A DNA stretch of 64,000 bases from an uncultured Bacteroidota bacterium (lineage in GTDB: Bacteria > Bacteroidota > Bacteroidia > Flavobacteriales > Flavobacteriaceae), in contig CACONV010000001.1 in NCBI GenBank assembly GCA_902628605.1, forward strand, positions 1-64,000, in the 5' to 3' direction. The notes beneath the pieces are model-generated. The model did not search any database. It saw nothing but the letters and a program-made list of their open reading frames with translations, and had not been told where the DNA came from. Each line of letters begins with the position of its first letter. Within the stretch, counting starts at the first letter, position 1. The translations under genes were made by a program, and so were the position numbers. Positions 15,850-23,700 of this stretch are shown in pieces.

Positions 15850-15878
15850 AACCCTCTCCCTTTTAGAGAGGGTTTTTT
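15850..15878 (+). terminator. Intrinsic terminator after the tandem NTF2-like gene
   Basis: A 9-bp perfect stem (AACCCTCTC at 15850-15858, GAGAGGGTT at 15866-15874) with a 7-base loop and a T-run, 20 bases past the stop codon of the gene at 14924. Confidence 0.88.
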
Positions 15879-15943
15879 AATTTAAAATTCTAAATAATAG
15901 ATAGGGGGTCTTTTTATATATTTACAAATAAGAATATTCAAAA

Positions 15944-16039
15944 GTGGGTTACTTCTTTTCTAACTTAATTATTTATGCTTTTATTTTTTCACTCGTTGTT
16001 TTAGCGTATTATGCAATAAGAAAAATTAAAAACAAGTAA
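15944..16039 (+). CDS. Very small membrane protein (31 aa)
   Basis: A GTG-initiated frame of 31 codons ending TAA at 16037-16039. The translation has one hydrophobic helix (YFFSNLIIYAFIFSLVVLA) followed by a basic tail (RKIKNK), a classic small-membrane-protein layout with positive residues inside. A TATATTTAC -7-like box lies at 15917-15925, 18 bases upstream. It follows a terminator, so it would be transcribed alone. Hydrophobic helices can arise by chance in AT-rich DNA; the promoter and basic tail argue for a real gene. The rest of the 323-base spacer shows nothing else. Confidence 0.4.
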   Translation: MGYFFSNLIIYAFIFSLVVLAYYAIRKIKNK

Positions 16040-16152
16040 TAAACAAGTGAATTCAATTTTCTTTGCTTAATCATGCTTCTTTTCCTAGTTGGAATGAAGA
16101 CTAAACTCATTTAAAACTTTAGGAAATAGTCTTAATTTAATATGCTGTGTCT

Positions 16153-16383
16153 TTATTTTAGAGTACAAGTTGCTCCAAAAGCTTCAAATAGAGCCTTTGA
16201 TACCTCAAGTAATTCCTTAGTAAGAGTCTCTCCACTGTCTGGATCCTTCATTCCTTCACAGAGTTGATCAAATGACTCACCGACGATTTCGCAGTTTAAA
16301 CAAAGGTTGTCTTCATCGTCTTTACTGCAACTTGTCAAGCTTAATGACAAAAAAAATACAATTATTGTTACAATTTTTTTCAT
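16153..16383 (-). CDS. Small cysteine-containing lipoprotein (76 aa)
   Basis: A lipoprotein signal (MKKIVTIIVFFLSLSLTSC) is followed by an acidic stretch (SKDDEDN), and then four cysteines (CLNC, QLCEG, ATC) in a 55-residue domain that may be disulfide-bonded. Function unknown; the size and Cys pattern resemble other small flavobacterial lipoproteins. A TATATTTG -7 box lies upstream on the minus strand (16407-16414), followed by GTTAACTAATAAA, which partly resembles the leader motif of the nearby family. Confidence 0.7.
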   Translation of the reverse strand: MKKIVTIIVFFLSLSLTSCSKDDEDNLCLNCEIVGESFDQLCEGMKDPDSGETLTKELLEVSKALFEAFGATCTLK

Positions 16384-16440
16384 GGTTTCTTTTATTAGTT
16401 AACCCTCAAATATAAGCTTTTTGATATGTAAATTTGTATT

Positions 16441-17124
16441 ATGAATATCAATTCTAAAAAAATTGAGGTTGCCGTTTTTGGAGCTACTGGTTTGATTGGC
16501 AGTATATTAATTAAGTATTTAAAACAATTCTCAAAATTCAAAAAAATTAATTTAGTACTTCGCTCGCCCGTAGACCTAAAAGGTGAAAATGTAAAAATTC
16601 ATAAAATCGATCTTTTTAAAAAGTCTGAAATCTTACATTCACTAAATACCAGTAAAGTGGTTTTTGTAGCTATTGGAACAACACTTTCTAAAGTTAAGGG
16701 TAACAAGGAAAAATATAGAAGAATCGAGTTTGGTATTACAAAAGATATTGCAGACTCCTGCAAAGAACTTGGAATTGATAAATTAATTTTGGTATCATCG
16801 TCCGGAGCAAATTTGAAAAGTAAAAGTTTTTACCTAAATCTTAAAGGAAGCATAGAAAAATACATGACCGATTTAAATTTGAAATCTGTTTCTATACTTA
16901 GGCCATCTTTATTATTAGGAAAAAGAAATGAGAAAAGATTTGTAGAAAAATTAGCCCAATTTGTAATACCAAAAATTTCTTTTTTCATGCCATCAAAATA
17001 TAAAGCAATTAAAGCTGAAACTGTTGCAAAAGCTATGTTACAACTGTCTACTACTGAAAGTAAAGGAGTCAAAATTTTTCATTACAAAGAGATAATGGAC
17101 CTAAGTAATAAATTTAAGATTTAA
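16441..17124 (+). CDS. NAD(P)-binding SDR-like oxidoreductase
   Basis: A 227-residue atypical short-chain dehydrogenase with the dinucleotide motif VAVFGATGLIGSILIKYL at the N terminus, VFVAIGTTLSK in the middle, and an LVSSSGANLKSKSFYLNLKG block where the Tyr and Lys of the SDR site lie. The pattern matches the HTATIP2/YwnB-like NAD(P)H-binding group (TIP30-like), whose substrates are mostly unknown. The protein has no signal peptide. It converges with the glycosyltransferase gene (15-base gap). Confidence 0.83.
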   Translation: MNINSKKIEVAVFGATGLIGSILIKYLKQFSKFKKINLVLRSPVDLKGENVKIHKIDLFKKSEILHSLNTSKVVFVAIGTTLSKVKGNKEKYRRIEFGITKDIADSCKELGIDKLILVSSSGANLKSKSFYLNLKGSIEKYMTDLNLKSVSILRPSLLLGKRNEKRFVEKLAQFVIPKISFFMPSKYKAIKAETVAKAMLQLSTTESKGVKIFHYKEIMDLSNKFKI

Positions 17125-17139
17125 ACAGCAAAGATTTAC

Positions 17140-17835
17140 TTATTTAATAAACAGGGTATAATATCTGTACAAAATATTGGGATTGACTTTTAAATAATGT
17201 AGTAAATGAATTATCCCAAAGTGAATTAGAAGTTTAAGGGTACCATTCTTTATAAACCTTCTAGAATCTGTTATGATTTCTCCATCCATGATTTTAAACT
17301 CTCCTTTTATGTAAATTTTTTTTATAAGATTTATATCTTCACAAACCTTGTAATCTTCATCATACCCACCACACAAAATGAATAATTTTTTGTGAATAAG
17401 TAGTGATTGATCTCCCCCTCTGCAAAAAATATTGTTGTATTTAGTTGCCTTAGATGACAATGATAGAAAAAAGTTTGAGGGTTTGAATTTGAGCTTAAAA
17501 CAACTTGCTTGATTTTTATTAGTCATTGATTGATAAATAACTTCTTTGAAATTTTTTGGAGGGATACAATCTGAATGTAAAAAATATAGCCAATTATATT
17601 TTGCGACTTTTGCTCCTTGATTCAACTGTTTTGCTCGACCTTTGTCATAATTGACTATTTTAATTTTCTTCTGATTTTTTAAAAAATTATTTATAGGAAA
17701 ATCAGTTCCTCCCTCAACCACAATAATTTCATATTTGGGCAGATTAAAATTTTTTATGTAATCTATTAATTTAAACAGATTATCCTTTTCATTAAGAGAA
17801 GGTATTATGATTGAGAGCCCTTGAGAATTTTTCAT
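17140..17835 (-). CDS. Family 2 glycosyltransferase, rSAM/selenodomain-associated type
   Basis: A 231-residue GT2 enzyme with LSIIIPSLNEKDNLFKLIDYI at the N terminus, IIVVEGGTD, the GRAKQLNQGAKVAKYNWLYFLHSDCIPP block in which HSD is the metal-binding DxD equivalent, and RGGDQSLLIHKKLF. This is the transferase 2 group (TIGR04283 type), usually next to a second transferase and a radical SAM gene in other genomes; here neither is present. The cytosolic enzyme would transfer a sugar from a nucleotide donor to an unknown acceptor. Confidence 0.85.
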   Translation of the reverse strand: MKNSQGLSIIIPSLNEKDNLFKLIDYIKNFNLPKYEIIVVEGGTDFPINNFLKNQKKIKIVNYDKGRAKQLNQGAKVAKYNWLYFLHSDCIPPKNFKEVIYQSMTNKNQASCFKLKFKPSNFFLSLSSKATKYNNIFCRGGDQSLLIHKKLFILCGGYDEDYKVCEDINLIKKIYIKGEFKIMDGEIITDSRRFIKNGTLKLLIHFGIIHLLHYLKVNPNILYRYYTLFIK

Positions 17836-17899
17836 ATCGTAATGAAGAAAGTATATTTGAAATTAATACAGTATTTTTGATTAAGTAAAATATTAACTT

Positions 17900-19138
17900 A
17901 TGAAATTTGATCTTTCAACTTTTATTTTCAAAAAATTAGGAATAAATGAAAGTGCATCCATTGCCTTAGAAGCAATAATTTATTCTATCACTTTACTATT
18001 TTTCCTAATCATCATATGGATAGTTGGAAGAAAAATTTTAACTGTTTTGTTTATTAAGGTATCTAAATTAACCAAAACTAAATTTGATGATCTTTTATTA
18101 AAAAATAAAATTCCATCTACTCTAGCTTACTTCCCGCCAATTCTTTTATCGATTCGTTTATTCCCCATTATTTTAAGTGATGTAAAAGTTATAAGCGGGC
18201 CTATCATTTTATTAATGGATCTACTACTTACCTTATTGGTTATATCCATAATTAGAAGGGTACTTAACACCCTAAAAGATTTTCTTAAAACCATACCAAA
18301 CTTTCGAGACAAACCAATTGATAGCTACATCCAAGTAGTAATGATTTTTGTTTGGTTTGTTGGTATAATGATTATTTTTTCGATAATCTCAGGAAAAGAT
18401 ATTGGTGCCTTTTTAGCGACACTAGGTGCTCTATCTGCAATAATCTTACTAATTTTTAGAGATACTATTTTGGGTTTTGTGGCAAGTATCCAGGTTACTA
18501 TTAATGACATGGTACGAATAGGTGATTGGATAACGATGAAAAGTTATAATGCTGATGGAGATGTAATTGAGATAAATCTCTCAACTGTAAAAGTTCAAAA
18601 TTTCGATAAGACAATTACAACTATCCCAACATATAGATTGGTTTCGGATTCATTTGTCAACTGGAGAGGTATGAGTGAATCTGGAGGAAGAAGAATTAAG
18701 AGGTCCATTCTAATTAAAGTTTCCAGCATTAAGTTTTTAGAAGACAGTACACTTTCTGAATTAAAAAAAATTGAGAGAATTTCAGATTATATCAATGAAA
18801 GAAAAAATGAAATAGAGGAGGAAAATAAAACTAGAAACATTAACAAAAATTTACTTCTTAATGGTAGAAACATTACAAATATTGGTTTATTTAGAAGATA
18901 TGCTCTTGCATATCTAGATAGTCATCCTGAAGTAAATAAAGATTTGACTTTAATGGTAAGACAACTAGCTCCTACCGCCCAGGGAGTTCCAATTGAAATT
19001 TATGCCTTTGCAGCTGACAAAAAGTGGGAAAACTATGAACAAATAATGTCGGACATATTCGACCATCTCCTAGCTTCTATCGCATTTTTTGAGTTAGAAT
19101 GTTTTGAATATTCTTATCCAAGTAATCCCAAAAAATAA
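17900..19138 (+). CDS. MscS-family mechanosensitive channel (YbdG-like)
   Basis: A 412-residue inner-membrane protein. Five hydrophobic segments occupy about 20-200, the last being the pore helix with IGAFLATLGALSAIILLIFRDTILG, the MscS TM3 pattern of Gly/Ala-rich packing. The soluble part follows (INDMVRIGDWITMKSYNADGDVIEINLSTVKVQNFD, TTIPTYRLVSDSFVNWRG), matching the beta domain. The longer C-terminal region with a basic, coiled stretch suits the YbdG-like group. It protects from hypo-osmotic shock. Confidence 0.9.
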   Translation: MKFDLSTFIFKKLGINESASIALEAIIYSITLLFFLIIIWIVGRKILTVLFIKVSKLTKTKFDDLLLKNKIPSTLAYFPPILLSIRLFPIILSDVKVISGPIILLMDLLLTLLVISIIRRVLNTLKDFLKTIPNFRDKPIDSYIQVVMIFVWFVGIMIIFSIISGKDIGAFLATLGALSAIILLIFRDTILGFVASIQVTINDMVRIGDWITMKSYNADGDVIEINLSTVKVQNFDKTITTIPTYRLVSDSFVNWRGMSESGGRRIKRSILIKVSSIKFLEDSTLSELKKIERISDYINERKNEIEEENKTRNINKNLLLNGRNITNIGLFRRYALAYLDSHPEVNKDLTLMVRQLAPTAQGVPIEIYAFAADKKWENYEQIMSDIFDHLLASIAFFELECFEYSYPSNPKK

Positions 19139-19164
19139 GTTCAAAATTTGCTAAGTAATATTTG

Positions 19165-19195
19165 TATATTGCATTCTAATCATAAATAAATCAAA
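19165..19195 (+). promoter_or_regulatory. Promoter and variant leader motif (copy F)
   Basis: A TATATTG -7 box (19165-19171) is followed by TAATCATAAAT (19177-19187) and 8 bases to the ATG of the SnoaL-like lipoprotein gene. The motif variant equals that upstream of the tandem NTF2-like gene (14901-14912). Confidence 0.55.
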
Positions 19196-19711
19196 ATGAA
19201 ATATAAAATTTTAGTTTTTTTATTGGGAATCATAATTATTAATTGTGATACCAAGCCAAGTCAAGAATGCACGGATTCACTTAATGCAAGTTCGAAAGTT
19301 AAAAATAATGTTGAAATGTATTCAAAAATTTGGGATACAGCTATAAACGGAAGAAATCTTGAAGTTATTAATTTAGAAAATTTTGATGTAAATATAAAAA
19401 CGATTACTGCAGATGGAGATGTTGTTGGAATTGAAGCCTTCAAAGCTTATTACAACAATTATATCACAGGGTTTTCTGATGCTGAATTTAATATCATTGA
19501 TGCTTTTGGTCAGGGGGATAAAGTAGTCAAGCACTGGAGTTTTAAAGGAACTCACGATGGAGAGTTTTTTGGAATCCCAGCAACTGGTAAAAAAGTTAAC
19601 TTGATTGGAACTACACTTGTTTTAATGAAAGACGGGAAAATTCTTCAAGAACAAGATTTTTTTGATAATTACTCCTTTTTAGCTCAATTAGGACTCATCC
19701 CAACGGATTAA
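19196..19711 (+). CDS. SnoaL-like (ester cyclase-type) lipoprotein
   Basis: A 171-residue protein with a short lipoprotein signal (MKYKILVFLLGIIIINC). The mature domain is a typical SnoaL-like/ester cyclase fold: YSKIWDTAINGRNLEVINLENFD, GIEAFKAYYNNYITGFSDAEFNIIDAFGQGDKVVKHWSFKGTHDGEFFGIPATGKKV, then GTTLVLMKDGKILQEQDFFDNYSFLAQLGLIP, the near-universal ending of the group. Related polyketide cyclases use the conserved His and Asp as acid/base, and equivalents are present (HWSFKGTHDG, EQDFFD). It lies 39 bases upstream of a secreted alpha/beta-barrel-like gene, probably one transcript plus an internal promoter. Confidence 0.85.
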   Translation: MKYKILVFLLGIIIINCDTKPSQECTDSLNASSKVKNNVEMYSKIWDTAINGRNLEVINLENFDVNIKTITADGDVVGIEAFKAYYNNYITGFSDAEFNIIDAFGQGDKVVKHWSFKGTHDGEFFGIPATGKKVNLIGTTLVLMKDGKILQEQDFFDNYSFLAQLGLIPTD

Positions 19712-19715
19712 CTTT

Positions 19716-19750
19716 TATATTTACAATTATTAACCATAAACAATATTAAA
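19716..19750 (+). promoter_or_regulatory. Promoter and shared leader motif (copy C)
   Basis: TATATTTAC (19716-19724), 5 bases, then TTAACCATAAAC (19730-19741) and 9 bases to the ATG at 19751. It lies entirely in the short gap after the SnoaL-like gene, so the downstream gene has a promoter of its own. Confidence 0.6.
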
Positions 19751-20455
19751 ATGAAAAAGATTTTATCTATTATATTATTATTTTCAATTTATTCATACTC
19801 TCAAGTTGGATACTGGACTGCTTACAATTTTCACGTGGAAGAAGGAAGTGAAGAGCTAGTTCTAAAATATTTTAATGAATACTTTTCTAATAATAAACTT
19901 GCTGAAGGGGTAACTGTTTCTTTATTTGAAAATCACTTTAAAGACTCAGGTTGGAACTTTAGCCATCAGATTCTATTTGTTGGACCTCTGGATGGTCTAG
20001 CCACACAATATTCTACAGCTCCTTCTGATGCTTGGAGTTTGTTTATATTAAAAATGAATAGACACATAACTTTACATAGCTCTTTTATGGGAGACATAGA
20101 CATATCCTATGGGAATGGTGCTACTAAGGATTTTCCAATTCAAAGAGTTTATTCCTTAGAAGCTAATGATCCAGCGAAATACTTACAGGCTTTTAAAAAG
20201 TATAACTCTAAATACAATAAGGCTGAAAGATTAATATTAACTGGAGGATTTTCAGCAGGTATCGACAGAACATATGGAAATACTTGGATTGTTCAAAGCT
20301 TTAAAGATTTTAAAGGTGCTTTCGGAGGTCATGCGAAATTGCCATCCAAATACAGTCCTGAAGAACACAGGAAAGCTTGGATGGAAAGTAGAAAAAATAA
20401 TGGTGGAGTAGAATTGAGAAGATCTTTTTTAAGAATACTCTTAGCAACTTACTAA
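19751..20455 (+). CDS. Secreted alpha/beta-barrel-like protein, family member 3
   Basis: A 234-residue protein with a signal peptide (MKKILSIILLFSIYSYSQ). It is the closest relative of the protein at 11524-12204 (conserved YW, the VxxG turn, VTVS, a WSL-aromatic block). Two halves: about 20-120 (GYWTAYNFHVEEGSEELVL) and about 125-234 (FPIQRVYSLEANDPAKYLQAF, then TWIVQSFKDFKGAFGG). The pattern of strand, helix, strand in each half is that of ferredoxin-like ABM/Dabb domains, but no database family is assigned. A terminator follows at 20476. Confidence 0.72.
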   Translation: MKKILSIILLFSIYSYSQVGYWTAYNFHVEEGSEELVLKYFNEYFSNNKLAEGVTVSLFENHFKDSGWNFSHQILFVGPLDGLATQYSTAPSDAWSLFILKMNRHITLHSSFMGDIDISYGNGATKDFPIQRVYSLEANDPAKYLQAFKKYNSKYNKAERLILTGGFSAGIDRTYGNTWIVQSFKDFKGAFGGHAKLPSKYSPEEHRKAWMESRKNNGGVELRRSFLRILLATY

Positions 20456-20475
20456 TTTAATATTAGTAATGATAT

Positions 20476-20506
20476 AAAAAACCCTTCAAATTGAAGGGTT
20501 TTTTTT
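20476..20506. terminator. Bidirectional intrinsic terminator
   Basis: A 12-bp or longer perfect stem (AAAAAACCCTTC at 20476-20487 paired with GAAGGGTTTTTT) with a loop of about 5 bases. A-rich on one side and T-rich on the other, it can end both the plus-strand gene stopping at 20455 and the minus-strand gene stopping at 20526. Confidence 0.88.
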
Positions 20507-20525
20507 AAAGCTACAAGTCATATTT

Positions 20526-21254
20526 TCAATTCCAAGGTGAACTAAGTTCTGGTAATCTTTGGTGATGCCTTGTCATATTTTCAATTACTGAAATTTGCAA
20601 TTTTTGTGAATCATCTTCGTATGAGTCTTCACCATACATTTCATTATATTTTTCAACCACTTTTGAAAAATTTGAATTATCTGACGCCTCACCTGTAAAG
20701 TTTTTGTGGTGATATCTTACCTGAACCCAATTACCATCACATCCAGATGCGCAATTTAAAGTTGAAACTCTTTGTGGCCATTCAGCAGCCTCAAGCGCTT
20801 TAACAAGTCTTGTTCTATACCTCCAAAAATCTGTCCCCATTCCAGGTTTAATTTTATAATACAAAATTCTTCTATGATTAACCCTGGACATATCTTCAGG
20901 CGTGTAACTAGCATCTGCATTTCGATACCATATTCTATTACCAACAGATTGGTGTAAAGCACCAGTCGTTTTTTGCCAGTATGCGTTACCAACCTTATCT
21001 ATTTTGTCAAAATCTTCAACTTTTGGAGCATATTGCATTCTGACAAAATTCTGAGCTTCAGGGCCAGTAAGAATCTGAAATGTAATATATCTGGGTTGTC
21101 CTTCTTTACTGTTATAAAGTTTTGTTTTGTTTGCTACAGCAGACATAAATTTTTCCATATTTTTTTGTTCCACTTTTAATAATCGGCTCTGTAAAAATTG
21201 AGCTGTTGATACGAAAGAGAATAAAAAAGTAGCGAATGTTAGTATTTTTTTCAT
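20526..21254 (-). CDS. Secreted alpha/beta-barrel-like protein, family member 4
   Basis: A 242-residue protein with a signal peptide (MKKILTFATFLFSFVSTAQ). Its two halves resemble each other: SRLLKVEQKNMEKFMSAVAN... with NFVRMQYAPKVEDFDKI, and RRILYYKIKPGMGTDFWRY... with NWVQVRYHHKNFTGE. This is the clearest sign in the family of a tandem ferredoxin-like duplication. Many Trp, Tyr and His residues might line a ligand pocket or bind metal. Convergent with its paralogue at 19751. Function unknown. Confidence 0.72.
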   Translation of the reverse strand: MKKILTFATFLFSFVSTAQFLQSRLLKVEQKNMEKFMSAVANKTKLYNSKEGQPRYITFQILTGPEAQNFVRMQYAPKVEDFDKIDKVGNAYWQKTTGALHQSVGNRIWYRNADASYTPEDMSRVNHRRILYYKIKPGMGTDFWRYRTRLVKALEAAEWPQRVSTLNCASGCDGNWVQVRYHHKNFTGEASDNSNFSKVVEKYNEMYGEDSYEDDSQKLQISVIENMTRHHQRLPELSSPWN

Positions 21255-21288
21255 TTTAATTTAATTTATGGTTAACAGTGTAAATATA
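21255..21288 (-). promoter_or_regulatory. Promoter and shared leader motif (copy D)
   Basis: On the minus strand, TATATTTAC (complement of 21280-21288) is followed after 4 bases by TTAACCATAAAT (complement of 21264-21275) and 9 bases to the ATG. The box, the spacer and the motif nearly match copies B and C. Confidence 0.6.
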
Positions 21289-21357
21289 ACAAAACATTAA
21301 TTCCTTTCATCTAACAAATTTTATTCATAATTTAAACCCAAAATAATTTATTTAGAA

Positions 21358-21885
21358 ATGAAAAAAATCATCATACTATGTTCTTTTACTTTTAGTCTAT
21401 TTATGCAAGCGCAAAGTTTTAGAGGTCTTGACAAGAGTCCTTTAGATATGGTTAATTTCCCAGCTAGTTCGCAGGTTCAAGATAAGGTTCTTCGTATCTT
21501 ATACAGCCGGCCTCAGCTTAAAAGTAGAAACTTAAAAACTTTAATTCCTAATGGTAAATTGTGGAGGACAGGAGCTAATGAAAGTACAGAAATAACATTT
21601 TTTAAAGATGTTAAAATCGATTCAAAAACAGTTCCCAGTGGAAGATATACACTTTATACAATTCCTGAGGAGACTACATGGACAATAATTATTAATAAGA
21701 AGGTAGATACATGGGGAGCGTATGCATATGACTCAAGTCAAGATTTACTGAGGGTAAAGGTGCCGGTTGAATACTCAGATGAAACCTTAGAGGCATTTTC
21801 AATTACAATCAAAGGAAAGGGTCCGAATGCTTTTCTTCACTTAGGATGGGATAATCTAAGAGTGAAACTTCCAATGAGTTTTTGA
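21358..21885 (+). CDS. DUF2911 family secreted protein
   Basis: A 175-residue protein with a signal peptide (MKKIIILCSFTFSLFMQAQ). The DUF2911 signature is clear: ILYSRPQLKSRNL, LIPNGKLWRTGANESTEITFFKDV, VPSGRYTLYTIPEETTWTIIINKKVDTWGAYAYDSSQDLLRVKVP. DUF2911 is common in Bacteroidota; members are predicted periplasmic beta-sandwich proteins of unknown function. It lies at the right end of the run of exported small proteins, but its leader lacks the shared motif. Confidence 0.9.
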   Translation: MKKIIILCSFTFSLFMQAQSFRGLDKSPLDMVNFPASSQVQDKVLRILYSRPQLKSRNLKTLIPNGKLWRTGANESTEITFFKDVKIDSKTVPSGRYTLYTIPEETTWTIIINKKVDTWGAYAYDSSQDLLRVKVPVEYSDETLEAFSITIKGKGPNAFLHLGWDNLRVKLPMSF

Positions 21886-21940
21886 AGGTTGAAAAAATTT
21901 ATCACGTATTTATGAAAATGAAATGGAGTTTTTTTAAGTA

Positions 21941-22831
21941 ATGAATAGATTAAAATTTATAAAAAAAGCAAGTTTAATCTCTACTCTACCTTTTATATCT
22001 AGTGCTTACTCCTTACCAAATTTTCATAAATATAAAATAGGACTTCAGCTTTTTTCAGTTAGGGATGCTATGGAAACAAATCCTGTTAATACCCTTAAAT
22101 CTCTCAAAAAAATGGGATATCAAGATTTTGAAACCTATGGATATGACACTAAAAGAAAAAAATACTATGGGTTTTCTCCAATTGAGTTTAAGACAATTTT
22201 AAATGATTTAGGGTTAACGACTTCGAGCGGGCACTACGGTATTAGTGCTTTAATGGAGTCATCCGATTATAAATTATTTAAATATTTAGATAGTTGCATA
22301 AATGCATCTTTAACTCTGGGCGACAAATACATCGTTTACCCTATGTTAGACAACAAATACCATTCCTATGAGGGATATAAGTTATTAGTTAAAAAACTAA
22401 ATCAAATGGGGGAAAAAATCGAAAAATCAGGTTTGAATTTTGCATATCACAACTTTGGTTATGATTTTAACCTCTACGATAGAAAAATGGGTTTAGAATG
22501 GATTATTGAAGAAACAAATCCTGATTGGGTAAAGTTACAAGTTGACTTTTATTGGGTTATGAGAGCAAATAAAATTATGCCTAAAGATTTAATTAATCTA
22601 GCACAGGGTAGGTTTAAACTATGGCACATAAAGGACATGGACAAAATCACAAAAGACTATACTGAACTGGGCTACGGATCCATAGACTATGCCAAAGTTT
22701 TACCAGACCCTAATATTTCTGGATTGGAATATTACTATTTAGAGCAGGGTGGAAATTATAAAATTAACTCTATGGATAGTGCTAAAAAAAGCATTGATTT
22801 TTTTAAAAAAAATATTCAAAAATTGATATGA
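21941..22831 (+). CDS. Exported TIM-barrel sugar isomerase/epimerase
   Basis: A 296-residue xylose isomerase-like TIM-barrel protein. The N terminus (NRLKFIKKASLISTLPFISSAYS) is a signal segment of the kind seen on Bacteroidota sugar oxidoreductases. The barrel includes KIGLQLFSVRDAMETNP, SGHYGISAL, NFAYHNFGYDF, WVKLQVDFYWVMRANK and LWHIKDMD, with conserved His, Glu and Asp for a metal ion. These enzymes isomerise or epimerise sugars, including 3-keto sugars in some pathways. Its substrate is unknown. The start is 55 bases after the DUF2911 stop. Confidence 0.85.
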   Translation: MNRLKFIKKASLISTLPFISSAYSLPNFHKYKIGLQLFSVRDAMETNPVNTLKSLKKMGYQDFETYGYDTKRKKYYGFSPIEFKTILNDLGLTTSSGHYGISALMESSDYKLFKYLDSCINASLTLGDKYIVYPMLDNKYHSYEGYKLLVKKLNQMGEKIEKSGLNFAYHNFGYDFNLYDRKMGLEWIIEETNPDWVKLQVDFYWVMRANKIMPKDLINLAQGRFKLWHIKDMDKITKDYTELGYGSIDYAKVLPDPNISGLEYYYLEQGGNYKINSMDSAKKSIDFFKKNIQKLI

Positions 22832-22843
22832 ATTCTGATTTAC

Positions 22844-23251
22844 TTACTTAATACAGCAATTTTCGTCTTTACAACCACAAAAATTTAAATTGTAAACATG
22901 AATTCCAGCAAGATTCAATGCGCATAAGTAAGATACTAATTCAGGTAATTCAATAAACTTTACTTCCTCATTAAAGAGAACAAAAAACAGGAAACACCAA
23001 GAGAACCAAAAAATAGGTTTTATAATTTTACTTGTGGTTTTTTTCGTTGACCGATTTACAGCGATTAGCGAAAAAACAATAAAAATTATATTAATACCTT
23101 TCCAAGATGAATATAAAAAATCATTTTGGTTAAATAGACTTGCAAAAGATATATAAATAAAGGGAGTTACAAAACAGTGGATTAAACAAAGAGAGCTTGA
23201 TAGGATTCCTAAGGTGTCTGAATTTTTAAGTGTAATTTTCATTCGAATCAA
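22844..23251 (-). CDS. MerC-domain membrane protein
   Basis: A 135-residue membrane protein with four hydrophobic segments. The N-terminal DTLGILSSSLCLIHCFVTPFIY carries the MerC pattern S-x-x-C-x-x-H-C in the first helix, and the C terminus ends with cysteines (NFCGCKDENCC), as in metal-linked MerC-like proteins. In flavobacteria such proteins often lie next to a Fur-type regulator; none is near here. The start could be the ATG three codons further in (23242). Mercury resistance itself is not implied. Confidence 0.83.
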   Translation of the reverse strand: MIRMKITLKNSDTLGILSSSLCLIHCFVTPFIYISFASLFNQNDFLYSSWKGINIIFIVFSLIAVNRSTKKTTSKIIKPIFWFSWCFLFFVLFNEEVKFIELPELVSYLCALNLAGIHVYNLNFCGCKDENCCIK

Positions 23252-23319
23252 AAGTGCAAATATATGTAATTTAAAATTATAGTAGCGCTTTGATAAAAAT
23301 CAAATTTGATCTATTGAAT

Positions 23320-23688
23320 TTATTCCCAATAATCATAAACCACAAAATCTTCTACATTATCTGCCCAGTATTTTTTAGCAAAAGTAAGATGTTTCGGATG
23401 TGGTAAATAAACAGAATCTCTATCAAATTCAGAATTAAACTGCATTACCAAGGCATGAGTAAAACCTTTACTTTTGCCTTCCGGAGATATATTTTTTGAG
23501 AACAAAAAATTATTTACACCCTCTATAGTTGACAAGTATTGATAGGATTCCTTTTCAAATAAGCCAGTATCCGCTTTATCTTTAAACTTTAATAAAACTA
23601 CATGAGTCAACACTTTTTTGTTTTTTTTCATTTCTTGAGAAAATAAAAAAACAGGAATAACAAATAGTAATAAAAAAAGTCTTTTCAT
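23320..23688 (-). CDS. Secreted Dabb (stress-responsive A/B barrel) protein
   Basis: A 122-residue protein with a signal peptide (MKRLFLLLFVIPVFLFSQ) and a complete Dabb domain: THVVLLKFKDKAD, LSTIEGVNNFLFSKN, GFTHALVMQFNSEFDRDSVYLPHPKHLTFAKKY, then VEDFVVYDYWE. Dabb domains dimerise into a beta barrel binding small hydrophobic molecules. It is a one-domain counterpart to the two-half exported proteins to its left. The small frame at 23701-23841 lies directly upstream on the same strand. Confidence 0.9.
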   Translation of the reverse strand: MKRLFLLLFVIPVFLFSQEMKKNKKVLTHVVLLKFKDKADTGLFEKESYQYLSTIEGVNNFLFSKNISPEGKSKGFTHALVMQFNSEFDRDSVYLPHPKHLTFAKKYWADNVEDFVVYDYWE

Positions 23689-23700
23689 TTTAAAAAGGGT

